Origin: Antennarius striatus
Lineage: Eukaryota; Chordata; Actinopteri; Lophiiformes; Antennariidae
NCBI RefSeq assembly: GCF_040054535.1
Contig: NC_090780.1
Span: 3,890,001-3,954,000, forward strand
Direction of reading: 5' to 3'
DNA length: 64,000 nt
Positions 11,280-29,858 of this stretch are shown here, piece by piece; the first letter of the stretch is position 1, and the number at the start of each line of letters is the position of its first letter. A program made the position numbers and the translations under genes. The notes under the pieces are model-generated. The model did not search any database. It was not told where the DNA came from and saw only the letters and a list, made by a program, of their open reading frames with translations.

Positions 11280-14200
11280 TCGTTTCTGTACCAGAGAACA
11301 GAATCAAGTCCAAAATAATGACCGTCAGCTGGTGGAGGACAGTGTTTAGTCTGGAAACAGTGGATGACATGTAGAACAGGATTCTTGAGCTGAAGTTGGA
11401 TTTAAGTCAGGCTCTAAAGCTGATTCAGGGGTTTAATTGTAGGGAAAAATTAAAAAAAAAATACTGTATAATCTATTCTCTTTGAAATAATCTCTGCATA
11501 TTTGAAGAGATTTTTATTTTTTGTACGATTTGTCTGAATAATTTTTTTTTTCAAATAGTTTGAACCCATCAGTAATGTTTGTAACATTTTTCATTGGCGA
11601 ATTAAACTACATTAAAGTAATAATTATCACTCGGTTAATTTGGTTGTCTGTTTTTCAGATCTTCATTTTTGAGACTAGAAAGTGTTCATTAATTCTCTTG
11701 CATGTTCTCCACAGCCGATGCCACAAAACAAGTTCTGTTAACAAAGTTCTGTTGAATGTGCTGTCTGTTGTTGCTACACACTGAATCAATCAGTTGATCA
11801 TTATTTTTTGTAGCTTTTTTTTAAAGCAATAAAAAGTTTTTAATTTTCTCTGTAGGTAAATAGAATAGTTTTGAACAGCTGGTCAAACAACAAGAGCAGG
11901 TTTAACACGTCTCTGTGAAACTCATACCATTGTCTGACATCACAGACCACATGTTGAAGGATCAATATAAAATCAGAATGATGATTTAACAATCATTTGT
12001 CGCTCCTTCTGGCGTAGAGAGGCAACTTTCAAACCAGAGTTATGAAATGAATCCTGAGATTTTGGTTCCTGGAAGCCCCGGTTAGGTCCGTCCTCTGGCT
12101 GGCTGTGGATTATATCGCCCTCCAGCCACCCCCACCTGACCAACGCTTCTCACCATCACCAAACTTCCTCCAAGTAGGACTTAAAAGTACAGTATACGAG
12201 TTTCTTTCTTTCATTATTTGTATTGAAATGATTATTTTTAATTCACGGTTACTTAACAGAAGCCACAAAGGTGACCGAGCTGCTGCAGCTCATTTATTAG
12301 ATAGGATGAACTAAAGGAAACACGAGTCCTCGCTCCATGACGAAGAGCTTCAGCCCAGCTTTGTATAAAAACATCAACATAACAAGTTTTACACTCTCAA
12401 AGTTTAAGAAACCCACCCACCAAGGGTGCTACTTTATTAGGGCAATGTTTAGTCGGTTCAGTGTGGGCAAACATGAAGCAGTAAAAAACAAGTTGAAGAT
12501 TTCTAGTATATAGTTACCGTGGGCACATGAGAAGGAGGAAGGGGAGGAGGAGGAAGAGAAGCTCCCTCTCCCTCTCGACTTATTTGTTCCTGTGATCACT
12601 CGCTGTACTGCAGCAGACATTTATCAATATGACAACCATTAAAAAAGAAAGACCTCTTCTTATTATTGATGACAGGAGTCCTCGATCCATCTTTTACGAT
12701 AGATCCATCAGGATTAGAAGCAGTGACACTGACAGTCGCTCATGTAACCGACTGAGCTTTATTTATCAGACAATGTTCATCTCCTCATTTATTCACTAAA
12801 AATAAAATACATGTAACATAATTATTCCTTTTTTTGGCGAAAATTAAAATAAATTTGTCTTATTCTGTAGTTAAACATTCAATTTGTGATTATTTTTTTT
12901 TGTAAATGGTCCTTTTGAAGCCTTAAAGATGTCAGATATGATTTTGTGTGATGTGCTTCACGGTGCATTCGATCATTTTCAATGGTGTATCAGTAAAGCA
13001 TGACTCAGTCAGGAACATACGGCAGAAGAATGTGGGAGGCTGACCCGATCTGCTGAATGTGTGTCTGCTGTTGTGTAACCGAGCTCAGCAGTCACATTTC
13101 AGCTTGATGCTCTTGACTCCGGATTCTATGCGTTTTATCCTCAAACGCGTGATATGAAAGAGCTTTGGAGTAGATTCCTCTCCTCTGAGCCTCCATCTGA
13201 TCTGACGTCTGATAGGCTTAGTGTGATAAGATGTTCCCACGTCAGGTTCAGGTGGGGTGGACAGACGGTGTCGCAGCCTGTCTGCTGCCTCAGCCTCAGC
13301 CGTTTCATGAACTTTGGCCCATTTCTCAAAGAGTCTTAGAGGCAAAGCAAATACTTGCATACTTTCAGGTTCAAAGATGCTTTTTTTTTTTCTTAACTGT
13401 TTGTGGTCTCTCTCGAGAAAGGATATAAAAACACACTTTTCTTTCTGGTTTGTGTTGCATAAACTTATTTCAATGGCTGAATTAAAAGTTTTCATTTACA
13501 GATTCTGGCAGGACTTTTAATGTCTGGTGAATGTTTATCAGATAAACAGTTTGTTTAATTTGTAAAGGTTTTGTAACATAACGTATACAATAGCTGATTT
13601 CTAGAGAATAGGTGCAGCCAGGCAGATCCTCTTGGGCAAAAGAAACATAATTAGACTCGTTTCCTGTTGGCTTGTTTGCAGAACCTTGGACCAAAAGGTT
13701 AATGCCATACCTAAAACAATAGGTCTTTTATTGGTTGGGTGTTTGTCCATTTTCAGCATTGTTGGTGATTTTAAATCATGAGGATTGGAGGGATTGGTTC
13801 CTGTGCTAACTCGGCTAACTCTGTCCTCAGCATGTTGCATAACTCCTGTTGGCCCCTAAGTCTCAGGAGACCTCCTTAGAGAAGGGGGTTGTGTTTTCAG
13901 TAACCCGGACCTCTGCTCAGATATTTTGAGGAAGTAATGGTGCTTTTCTTTCCTATTTATTTAAATGGTTGCTCATGTTGTGCTTGGATCAAGTTGTATG
14001 TGAGCTTACCTCTGTCACTTAACACTGTCTTCCTCATTGCACATTGTGTTCACAACTAACTACAGGATGAATTCCATACCATTCCTTCCTAGTAACTTGC
14101 CTGCAACTTTCATATACCGGTATTTTACAAGAACTATATTATCATTTTTATTATTATTGTTATTGATAAATTGTTGTCACTAAAGCACCCAGAAATGACC

Positions 14201-14660
14201 TTTTCCTTGATTATTTGTATTTGACTTTTTAAATTTTCTTCTCAATGTAACATCTATGATGATGCCAGTCAACAAGTCGTTGTAAACAAGCTTGAACTAG
14301 CATACATTTGCCAAGTTTGTTTTTAAATTCCTAAAATGACTAATAGATTTTCAGAATTGTTACATCCCGCAAAGCGGTTATGTATTGTTATTGTCAGTGT
14401 TTGTGTGTTTGTCCGTTTGTCCACCAAATATCGTCACAATCGTTGCTGATAGAAAGATGAAACGAAAAGCACATTACTCGGGGATTACAAAGGGGATGAA
14501 AATGAGATGATCTTGACCTTGAGAAAACACATTTTTTTGCACATATCTCAGAAACCGGATAAGATAGAAAGACTTAACAAAAGGCGTTATCTTCAGGGAG
14601 GCAAGGGAATGAAAATATGATCACAACCTTGTCCTTGAAAAACTAGGTGAAGGTCAAATT
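11280..14660. other. Probable long first intron of rhoc or intergenic DNA; no gene seen
   Basis: AT-rich DNA without recognisable genes. One minus-strand frame (13495-13085, 136 codons, ending SIKLKCDC-stop) overlaps open plus-strand frames at 13154-13520. Its composition is somewhat coding-like but it matches no family I know. No repeat structure was recognised. Confidence 0.4.
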
Positions 14661-14670
14661 TTCACTTTTA

Positions 14671-15022
14671 CAGTGAGGCCTCGTGCATTCGCGCATCAAC
14701 GCTCGAGACTTTATCTCATCGAGGAATTTTGGAAGGCAGTCACGTGATACCGTATGCGCATTCTATTGGCTGACAGCATCTGGAAGTGCGCTACTTTCTG
14801 TGAGTCTCGGACTTTCGTGAGACATAAAAGTGCTTTAAACAGTCGATAAGAGTGCGGGAAAAGGTAATACAGGTAGAAGGTGGTTTAATATCAGTATGGG
14901 GAGGGTTCATAAACGTTTAAATTACTGTAAATAATAAGATAAATAGTTTATTGCTCTACACACATGATTAACGAATTAATCGTGTGTGGTTCCTGCAACG
15001 AGGAACGACAGCACAGCGCACT
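14671..15022 (+). mobile_element. MITE-like dispersed repeat, copy 1
   Basis: It begins CAGTGAGGCCTCG directly after TA and ends with a CACTA-type complement before TATA. This suggests a short nonautonomous Tc1/mariner-like element with TA target duplications. The internal stretch around 14750-14990 (CACGTGATACCG, GTGCGGGAAAAGGTAATAC, GGAGGGTTCATAAACG) recurs in inverted orientation at about 25925-26230 and in direct orientation at about 57905-58113. Confidence 0.55.
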
Positions 15023-15039
15023 ATATACCTTTTCAGGTA

Positions 15040-15510
15040 AACATCTCTGAAACCTGATGAGATATAATCACAAAACAAAAAGCCACATTTTCGGGGAAGC
15101 CAGAGGCACAAAAATGTGTAGGTTAGGGTAAAATGTTAAATTCAGGGGTGTCACGGAATTTTGCAGTCTCTGCCTTGTTTATTTTGTTAATTGTTGTTGT
15201 TGTTGTGTTTTGGAATCGATTCATTCATTAGGTTGCAGATTAAACTGATGATACCAGTTTATGTTGTTCAAGTTCGTGATCCTGTAGTTCATCACCAAGT
15301 GCAGATTTAGATGCATGTGATGATAAAGCTGGATCCAGACCTACTTTCTAGGCTGGAGGACATTGTGGTTTTGTTCCACCGCAAATTGACTCATTCAGCT
15401 GATGAATATAATAGGGCAATTGCTGTCAATATCTCACATTGCTCTGTAGTTCAAGGACGAATGGTGGCCTAAAACTAAAACAAACATGACCTCCCTTCAG
15501 CCGAACATTT
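15040..15510. other. Intergenic or intronic, nothing recognised
   Basis: AT-rich stretch between the MITE-like repeat and the SINE. No gene, RNA or clear repeat was seen. Confidence 0.35.
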
Positions 15511-15514
15511 TTTT

Positions 15515-15870
15515 TAATATAAATAATCCCCAAAGGGAAATTAGAGGCTCATTCTAGCTCACGGTTAGTAATCACACACATGCATATATAGTGTGTACAT
15601 TCCCTGTAACACACACACACAAGGGGCCTATAGGCAGGCAGTGGGTGGGAGGTAGAGTGGCGGGCAGCTCCTTCATGGTGCGCCTTTAATGAGCGACTTG
15701 TAAAGGGGACGGTGCCTTGCTCAAGGACGCCTTGGCAGTGCTTGCTTTGGAGTGTGAGCTGACACCTCCCACTGTCAACTCGCACTCCGAAATGATTGGG
15801 CGGGAGTGGGAATCAAACCACCAATCTTGGATCATGGGACAACCTGCTCTACCACTGATCCCTCTCTGCT
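15515..15870 (-). mobile_element. tRNA-derived SINE
   Basis: On the minus strand it opens with a tRNA box-A-like GTGGTAGAGCAGGTTGTCCC (from about 15858) and a degenerate box B (GGTTTGATTCCC, about 15820). The common fish-SINE core around GCCAAGGCGTCCTTGAGCAA follows (about 15735). It ends near 15530 with a LINE-type tail CTAATTTCCCTTTGGGGATT. The body is diverged, so the insertion is old. Confidence 0.65.
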
Positions 15871-15879
15871 AAGGCCATT

Positions 15880-16732
15880 CTTACCAGGGCTGTCGCCAAA
15901 AGCTCCTCCCTGGCCTCAGAATAGGAAGTAGATAGTTTTGTGTCACATGGTGAGCCTCTGAGGCCCTGGTGCCGCTGATTTGTGCATGTTTGAACCCATC
16001 GTCTAATCCAGGCCATCTCTGGTTCAGCTTGATCTCTGGAAGTCAAGAGATACCGTGCTCTTTCTCTGGACTCAAATAGTCAATCCAAAGGGAAAGTGGG
16101 AAAAGCAGTCTCATTTAATATTCTGTTTTCTGTCACATTTTAGATTAAATTTTTAATACTCTCTAAACCAGTGGTGATTTTCTGTTGTCGGTTTAATGGC
16201 TTTGCTCACGTCTCGCCCATCACAGTAAATCTAACATGCAAAAATCAGGGGATTGAGCGTACTGCCAGTGCTATAGCTACCCGACATCAACCATCGCTGC
16301 ACAAACCTTAAACAAGGAGCAGTGGACTCTCAAACCTAAGCAAATGTCAATAATTATAATCAAAAGAAAGTCGACTAAAAAAACAGTCAACCAAGCAAAC
16401 ACACCCATCAGTTCCAGTAAGGCTACCGGTCATGCCAAGAACAAACACCCATGGAAACTGGCAGAAACATGATTTTTCCACTTTTTCAAAGTTCGTACTG
16501 TTTCTTTTGTAGTTGTCACAGTGTAAAAAAAGTCAGCAGTCAGCTGATTGATTACTAATGAAGTTGACAACAACCAGTGACATGCCAGTTGAATCTGGCT
16601 GCTGTTTCAAAAACACGAGCATTTGCCGTTTTCCTCCGTCATGTGTGATTATTGGCTGGACAGAGAACAGATTCATACCATTAGCTCTAGGAAACTGGGC
16701 GGGAAATTTCACTGCTAGCCACCAGTTGGTTG
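15880..16732. other. Intergenic or intronic, nothing recognised
   Basis: No gene or repeat could be supported. It ends at the hAT target-site duplication at 16733. Confidence 0.35.
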
Positions 16733-16869
16733 TTTCTAACCAGGGCCTTGAACAGGTTCATGGAACGAAAACAAGAAACTTTGTGTTTTGCCTGGAACCA
16801 AAACAAAACCAATAAATTTATATTTTTTTAATGTTCTAGAACAGAATCAGTTATTCAAAGTAATTGTAG

Positions 16870-19802
16870 CCCATTGACTCATTGACTGCCAGACACTTTC
16901 AGAGTGGACAGCTCCCCAGTGCCAGAGATTTTGAGCATTTTCACTGAATTTTGAAGGCCCACCAAATATTCATTTTTTAGGCTACATAAACATTCAACAT
17001 ATCACCCGAAACTTTAGACTGTCTTCTTTCATCAGAAAAAAAAAGTTTGTTTCTAGCATCTGTGTGTTTAGTTATTGCCCGCAGAACACAGGTTGGTTTC
17101 AGCAAAAACGGCTGATTTTGACCAGAAAACAGAGATAATGACGTTTTACTGCAGAGAAGCAAATTCAAGCAAAACTCCAATGTCAAACTTCTGAAAATAC
17201 TTTTACTTATTGAAACAATGAAAACAACATTAGAAAAAATAATTTTTGATGAACAAATGATTTTATAACAATTTTGAAAATTAGACGGAACATAACAAAG
17301 AGTACATTAATTTCACTCTCAACTGTCAGAACTATTTACAGGTGAGTGTATGTATGGGGGAGTGTGTGGGTGTACTCAATAATATTTTTTTTTAGTGTGA
17401 TATGCAGTGAAGCATTCTCCTGCATGCAGGGGAATACGACAGGCCTTGCACCACATCCTGGTCTCACTCCTCCCACCCCTTCTAACACACACCCGACATT
17501 TCCTTGAGGGATGTGCTTTCCTGGTGGTGGCCCTCAGATGTTCCAGCTTGTGCCTGGACATCAGGCCATCGAGTCTGTCTTCTGGGTCTCGGTTTCTGCG
17601 TGATCTAGTTTGCAGCACGTCTTCGACCTCCATCTCCTCGCCCTCCTCATGTGACACGTGCCCCTTTTCAGTCCAGGACCTTGCAACACACTTCATGAAC
17701 TCCAGGTGTGTTTTGTTGATCCCTGGGTTCCTGGACCTGAACAACACATAGGCATTGTACACACAAATCTGGAACAAATACGCAACAAACTTTTTTGTCC
17801 AGTTTTGAGTTTTCCTGATGAAGGGGTAGTACGCAATGTTATGGTCAATTTTGCCCACCCCATTCATGCAGGAATTGTACTCCACCACACACTCTGGTTT
17901 GAGCTGTGCCACTTTGTCCCGCTGACCCTTCTGCCACACCTCCACCCTCTGCATCCTGTCGTTGTGGCAGGTTGTAATCATTCGCACCAGGCGCTTGTCC
18001 TGCCAGGCCAAGACCAGTACCCGGCCGTTGTGCCGCACCACCTTCCCCTCCTCACCCAAGTCTGTCTTTGATGGTTCTCTGATAATCTGTGGTTCGCCAC
18101 GGTTTTTCCTCAGAGTTCCACAGACATTAGTTTTTATTTTACATAACTGCTCACACAGTTTGACGGAGTTATAAAAATTGTCCATGAATATTGTGTACCC
18201 CTGCTCTGTCAGGCGGTCAAGGAGGGAGAACACAATGTCCGGGAGTGTGCTCGACTGGCCAACATAAGGCAACATATTATAACAATAGCCAGTCCGCGCG
18301 TCACACAAAATATAAGATTTGATGCCATATTTGCCTGGCTTTTGAGGGTTGTAAACCCTGAAGTTAAGGCGGCCATGCCACTGCAACATCCCCTCATCTA
18401 TGCAAATGTTTTCATGGGGCTGATACAGCTCTTTGAATTTACAAATAATAGAATCAAGGACAGGACGCACTTTATAAAGTTTATCTCCAGCATCCTGTGA
18501 GGCATTGTCATTGAAGTGGAGAAACTTCCCAATTAGCTGGAACCTGTTGCGTGGCATGGTGCTGTTGAAGTACGGAATGGCTTCCAGTGGATCGTCACTC
18601 CAGTACATGCTGAGGCTGGGCTTCTTTATGTAGCTGGTGAGGAACGTAAGACCAAAGTATTTTTTGAGCTCTGGAACTGTCACTGGTTTCCACACCCTCT
18701 CTCTGGAGTGTGGCAGAGCTTCTGGATGTGCCTGTATAAACTGCCGTGCATACAGGTTGGTCTGAGACGCAATGTGACCCAGCAGCTCGTCAGTCAGAAA
18801 CAGCTCCATGAAGTCAACCGGCTGGTCTGAATCCAGGTCTGCAGCCGCATTCTGGGGACCAGGGGTTGCCACGAATGGGAACTTAGTGGGTTCCCAGCCA
18901 TCATGACCCCAAACACCTGCATCCACCTCCAGTGATGGACGTCTCCTCGCACCTCTCCCTCTTGCAGGTGCACGTCCTCTACTCATTTTAGGGACTGTAA
19001 AATATAGAAATAAATATACAATTTTACACTAAAATATATATATATACACACACACACACATGCCTGAAATATGTACCATTTTACACAAAAAAGCAATACA
19101 TTCATAGATGGGGAACAACTTATGCGAGATGGAGGGCCGACACGTGTTTTTTACATCATGCAACAATGTAGCAAAATAGTTACCTTTGCTCCTCAGCTCC
19201 TCCGTGGGCTCCCGCGGATCTGGGGAGGACTCCCTGCTGCTTTCTGACGGTAGCCAGTCAGATGAAGAATCCGGGTCCGGTTCAGAGTCAGAACTGACGC
19301 CGGACAGATACGGCGGAGAAGTTTCCGCACCGGCGCTCCCACGTGAGACGCCGCTGAACTGCGGGGGGCCCCTGCTACAACCCGGGACGTTTTCCTCGCC
19401 TCCGCTCCGGTTTTCGACCTCTTTGGGTGCATCTCCTGCACCCACCCGCTCCTTACTGCTCACTCTCATTTCAACAGCAGGTACACTGCCAGACAAGCTC
19501 TGTGCTAGTGTTAGCTGCTTGAATTTGCCTCCTCCACATGCTTTCGCCTTGCGCTTCGCCATTTTGCTCTCCACTACTGCCCCAACACCTACACTTCTTC
19601 TTCGCTTTATCTGGTGATCTAGGGTGTGAAACACTGCCCCCTGACCGGAATAAATAGAATACAAGGCTGAAAATCACACAGAATGTGCGGAACGCTTTGA
19701 TCTAACGTTCCCTATAAAAAAAGCCTAAGACGAAATATCTCGTCTTTGGCACTCAACGTGTGTATTCTATAAGACGAAATATTACTCAATGAGTGCCAAG
19801 GG
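16870..19802 (-). mobile_element. piggyBac-family transposon, nested in a hAT
   Basis: It carries an intact piggyBac transposase gene. Candidate ends start CCC and face each other. The left end has CCCATTG then ACTCATTGA (16870 onward). The right end read on the minus strand has CCCTTGGC then ACTCATTGA (from 19802). A subterminal inverted pair TTGGCACTCA / TGAGTGCCAA lies at about 19746-19799. The expected TTAA duplication is not intact on either side, so the limits are approximate. Confidence 0.65.
17376..19562 (-). CDS. piggyBac transposase (PGBD-like), two exons, intact
   Basis: DDD-type cut-and-paste transposase acting on piggyBac ends. Coding exons are 19562-19184 and 18994-17376, separated by a 189-bp intron with GT-AG ends. 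The join ELRSK-V-PKMSRGR is in frame, giving 665 residues without a stop. The first ~130 residues form an acidic, Ser/Pro-rich N-terminus starting MAKRKAK (basic, possibly a nuclear signal). The core carries catalytic aspartates in CIDEGMLQW, FMDNFYNS and the GKIDHNIAYY block. The C-terminus ends in a Cys/His-rich domain (CRVCVRRGG, MWCKACRIPLHAGEC), as expected for family DNA binding. An alternative start 34 codons upstream (19664) exists, but the ATG at 19562 has a better context. The gene could encode an active enzyme or a recently domesticated one. Confidence 0.85.
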
Positions 19803-20396
19803 TTCAAGAATGATTTTTTTTTTTCATTCTTGAAAAAAATATCTGACCTCATGTTTCACTTCCTGTCATCCACTCAATGCATGAAGATAGTGGAGATAAT
19901 TTGAGTCGTATCAGCAGTAGCCAATCTGGATTTTATTCCTAAAAGTTAAACAGTGCAGTCTGTCAATCGTAAAAAATACATTAACTCTTCGGCTGCAGCC
20001 ATTTTCAGAGCAGAGTTTCGTGGACTCTGCTTTGAAACTTTGAAGCTTTGAAACTTTGAAACTTTGTTGCATCATAAGCTGCAACTTCTCCGTCTTTCTC
20101 TGATTCTCCATCCTCTGCGCCGTAACTTGGTCAGTGCTGTTGTACTGTTCACTGTGGTGACGTATCTTAGTATATAAAATAATTGCCTTAATTGCCAATT
20201 TAAAAGTCTTACAGCTACCTGCCTATTTATATTTACAAGAAACATTATAACCCGGTTTGGGAACTATTTTTTTGTCCTAATTGGTTCAGGTACGTCAATT
20301 CTTGGGTGGAACGTAAAACTGGAAATGTTATAATGCTGTTTCTGTTTGGAACTAATCAATTGGTAAAAGATTCTGGTTCAAAGCCCTGTTCCTAAC

Positions 20397-26695
<6,299 letters not shown>

Positions 26696-29175
26696 ATGGT
26701 CGGGACGCCGAGCATCAACTGACCCTACGAAAGCAAAGACACATGTAAAGGACTGACTTTTTTACCAAATGGCATCTCTGTACTGTATCTAGCATTTCAC
26801 AGTAACAACCAGGCAGATCCATTGAATGCAAACCAACTCAAATACAGGAGATGGACTCTGTCTGTATCACAGCCATGTTTTAAAATTGATGTTTAAAGTT
26901 CTTAGATTTTTTTTTCTCAAATCTGAATCTACATGATTTCCTACTTGTTTTTTCTTTATATCAGTAACGTATTGAAACAGTGATATTTGTATGTGATATT
27001 TGTTATTCACAAGCTTGGACATGTGGCCTCCTTCTGGGCTCGTATTAAGGCTTCATGAATGGGGTCGTCTCCAGACATTGTGGTAGTCGTAGTATTTGAG
27101 CATCATTTGACCATCAGAGTAGCCCGTGCCTTTTTTGAGTTGATCTGTCGACATCTCGTGTTCGTCAGCTAACATTTCAGCTGAGGGGCCCTTCATCGTG
27201 CTCTCGCTCATTTGACAGTGTTTTCACAGCTAAAAATTTAGCAAAGCCATAACTGAGGCTTTTAGTGCTGCTTGTCGAGCAGTGGTTTGGCGTACCGGCG
27301 TGAAACGTTTGCTGTCCTCGCTAAGGAAAAAGAAAAGCGGCTGCTTCTGTAATGGAGTGATTCTCACAGTCTTTACCAGATCTGATGAGTCACATGCATC
27401 CCTCATAAAGTCACAAATCCGTGCAGCAGTGGACCATGATGGGCGGTGAGAACTGATCCATCTTAACACAACCGATGTTACTCAACTATGCACAATGGCT
27501 GGTGGGACCGACTGATGTGATGCAGCTGAGGGCGGAGGGGGTTGAGCTTGTGTCCTCTTATAATACGAGTGAGTCGGCCACGCCATCTGTAGGAATCCCT
27601 TTGTTGGACAGGTTGTCCTGGTCCCAGAAATCATGTCTCGGAGCTGTTTGTGTTCAAGTGTGGATGTTTCCAGTCGGACAACATTCTTCACATTTTTGAA
27701 AGGAGACAATTTTTGTTCGGAGAGTTCCGATTTCTTCCGGTGCCTTCTCTGTTCTGGTGTGCCTTCGGTTGTTCCCACCCAGACCAGATGGTCCAGCTGC
27801 TCTATGCCGACCTGACACTGACTGACCGAGTCAAGAGTGGCCTTTTGGAGTCTTTTCTAAGGCATGGTTCCAGAAATTTTCCTAAAAAAGAAAGGTGACA
27901 AATCTCCTAAACCATCCATCCTGTTAAGGATACAAAGTTTTCTTGATTAAAGCAGATAAATTAGGTCACAAATTTAGAGCATATAGTTTGTATACAGAAT
28001 GTTTCACAGCAAATATACAACATGAATTGTTTTTTATAATTTTGTGCAGCTGGAAAAAGTTATTTTAAAGATGGAAATTGGGTAGAATATCAGTTTTTAC
28101 CGAGGTTGTTCTCAATACTCTTGGTAAGAGTCTACACTGAATTTGACTTTATTAGACATTTTTAACACTCCTCTCACAATAATTGTCTTTTTTTTGTTTT
28201 ATCCTGAAAAATAATGGCTTGATATGCAATGCTCAAAAGGCCCGGTGACTCCTCAGGCACAGACTCTGTGGCATTCCTTTTCCTCTGTTGCTCCTCCATC
28301 CTCCATGTGTCCTTCGGTTATGTGTTGGTGTGTGGCTAGAGGAGGGTGGATGTTTAAATATGAATGTCATAAATGATATCTTTGATGTTGCATGTGACCT
28401 TATAATACCTGTAAAGGCAACAAATCCACCGGCTGGAAACATGAGTCCATCATATTGTAACGAAAGTCTGTCCTCCGCTGACCGAACACACGTTGAACCT
28501 GAGAGGTCCAGTGAAAAAGCTGCTTCCGATAAAACTAGGTTTTGGTTCTAGGAGAGATTGCATTTATTACACGCACACACACAGACACACAGACACACAC
28601 ACACACACAGTTGTTACCTCAAATCTTTATAGTTGTGTATGCTGTGTTTAGGCTGTGGACTATGTATTAATGTTAACAGCAGCAAGCACACTATTAAGCC
28701 AAGTGTTAAGAGATTCACATCGTCACAGTTGATGCTTTTAATCAGTTTTATCATCTTTGGGATTTGAGGTCATCGGACGGAGTAATGATGTAATGATGAC
28801 AGCTTTCAGAGCAGCAGAGGGTCCACTATTGAACATATCACTAAGAGCATGTACAATACTGCAGTTTATATGTATGCAGATGATGATGAGCCATGTCTAA
28901 AGTCGTCTTTATGATATGGATGCATGCACGATGAAACCAAGAGTCTTTACAGCGTGCACACTGTGCACAAGCACTACATGCACACGTCTTTGGGAACAGC
29001 TTCTGCTCAGTGTTGTGTAACTTTTATTTCTCTCTTTCTGGAAGCGTTTGAAATGACAAAGGATCCAGATTTCTATGAGCTCACTGTAATAACGCTTTGT
29101 AAACAGAAAGTGTTGTAATGACTGTTTGATCTGAGGTGAACATGAACATTGTTAATAAACTATTTTTGAGACAAG
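26696..29175 (+). other. rhoc: Probable 3' UTR of rhoc and flanking sequence
   Basis: No gene follows the rhoc stop. An ATTAAA lies near 27944 and a strong AATAAA at 29154-29159, so the 3' UTR could be about 1.3 or 2.5 kb long. An interrupted CA repeat is at 28571-28610. Which site is used cannot be told from sequence alone. Confidence 0.4.
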
Positions 29176-29858
29176 ACCGACTTGTCGTCGTTCACTGGGT
29201 GTTAACATTAAACATTTAAAGACGTGAGTTTACAGCACATGATGACATCACAGTTGGTGACAGACCAAATCTAATGTTGACTTAAGTATGAATTACAGAA
29301 TGGTTTCAAAATGCATGTGTTAATAAAGGAGAGGAATAGTTTTCCTGTAAAGTGTAAATAGCAGGGTAGAGATCTTACCACCCACATACAAATATGTTCA
29401 TAATGAAAAGGTGGTTAAACCTCTAAATTTTTCAAATCTATTTCAAAGCAAGGAAATTGGAAAAGTGATTGAATTCACATACATGTAACTGATTGTTACA
29501 GTTCTCACAGACAACCTTGGATCTTCTTAAGTCCTACTGGACCTTATTTTAATCAAAGAACACTGTTCTTCTGAACAGTGTCTTAAATTAGTCATTTTAC
29601 TCAGTTTTTCAGTGCTGAGTCGTTCTTTTGGGGAATTTTGAAAGAAACCTGATAGTAAATGTGGAGGCATGAGTCTCAGTAGGGATGTCCATACTTCCCT
29701 CTCCCCAGACTCTTCTTCCAGCTTTTCCAGGGGGATCCTGTGGCTTTCCCAGGCCGGTGAGAGATATAGTACCTCCAGGACGTCCTAGGTCTTCCCTGAG
29801 GCCTCTTCCCAGTAGGACATCACTGCATTCGCTGCACCGATCCGTCTGTCAATCTCAG

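Larger units (their letters stand above)
16733..20396. mobile_element. hAT-type transposon (host of the nested piggyBac)
   Basis: The termini are inverted: CAGGGCCTTGAAC at 16741 and, on the minus strand from 20388, CAGGGCTTTGAACC. They are flanked by near-identical 8-bp target duplications, TTTCTAAC (16733-16740) and TTCCTAAC (20389-20396). Eight-base duplications and CAG ends are hallmarks of hAT elements. Only about 130 bp (left) and 585 bp (right) of hAT sequence remain around the piggyBac. No hAT transposase remnant is visible, so it was probably a nonautonomous element. Confidence 0.7.

Noticed and set aside
17407-18174. Plus-strand open frames of 114-137 codons
   Set aside because: They are antisense shadows of the GC-richer piggyBac transposase exon.
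27230-27898. Several open frames on both strands after rhoc
   Set aside because: They lie in the probable rhoc 3' UTR, overlap each other and carry no recognisable domain.
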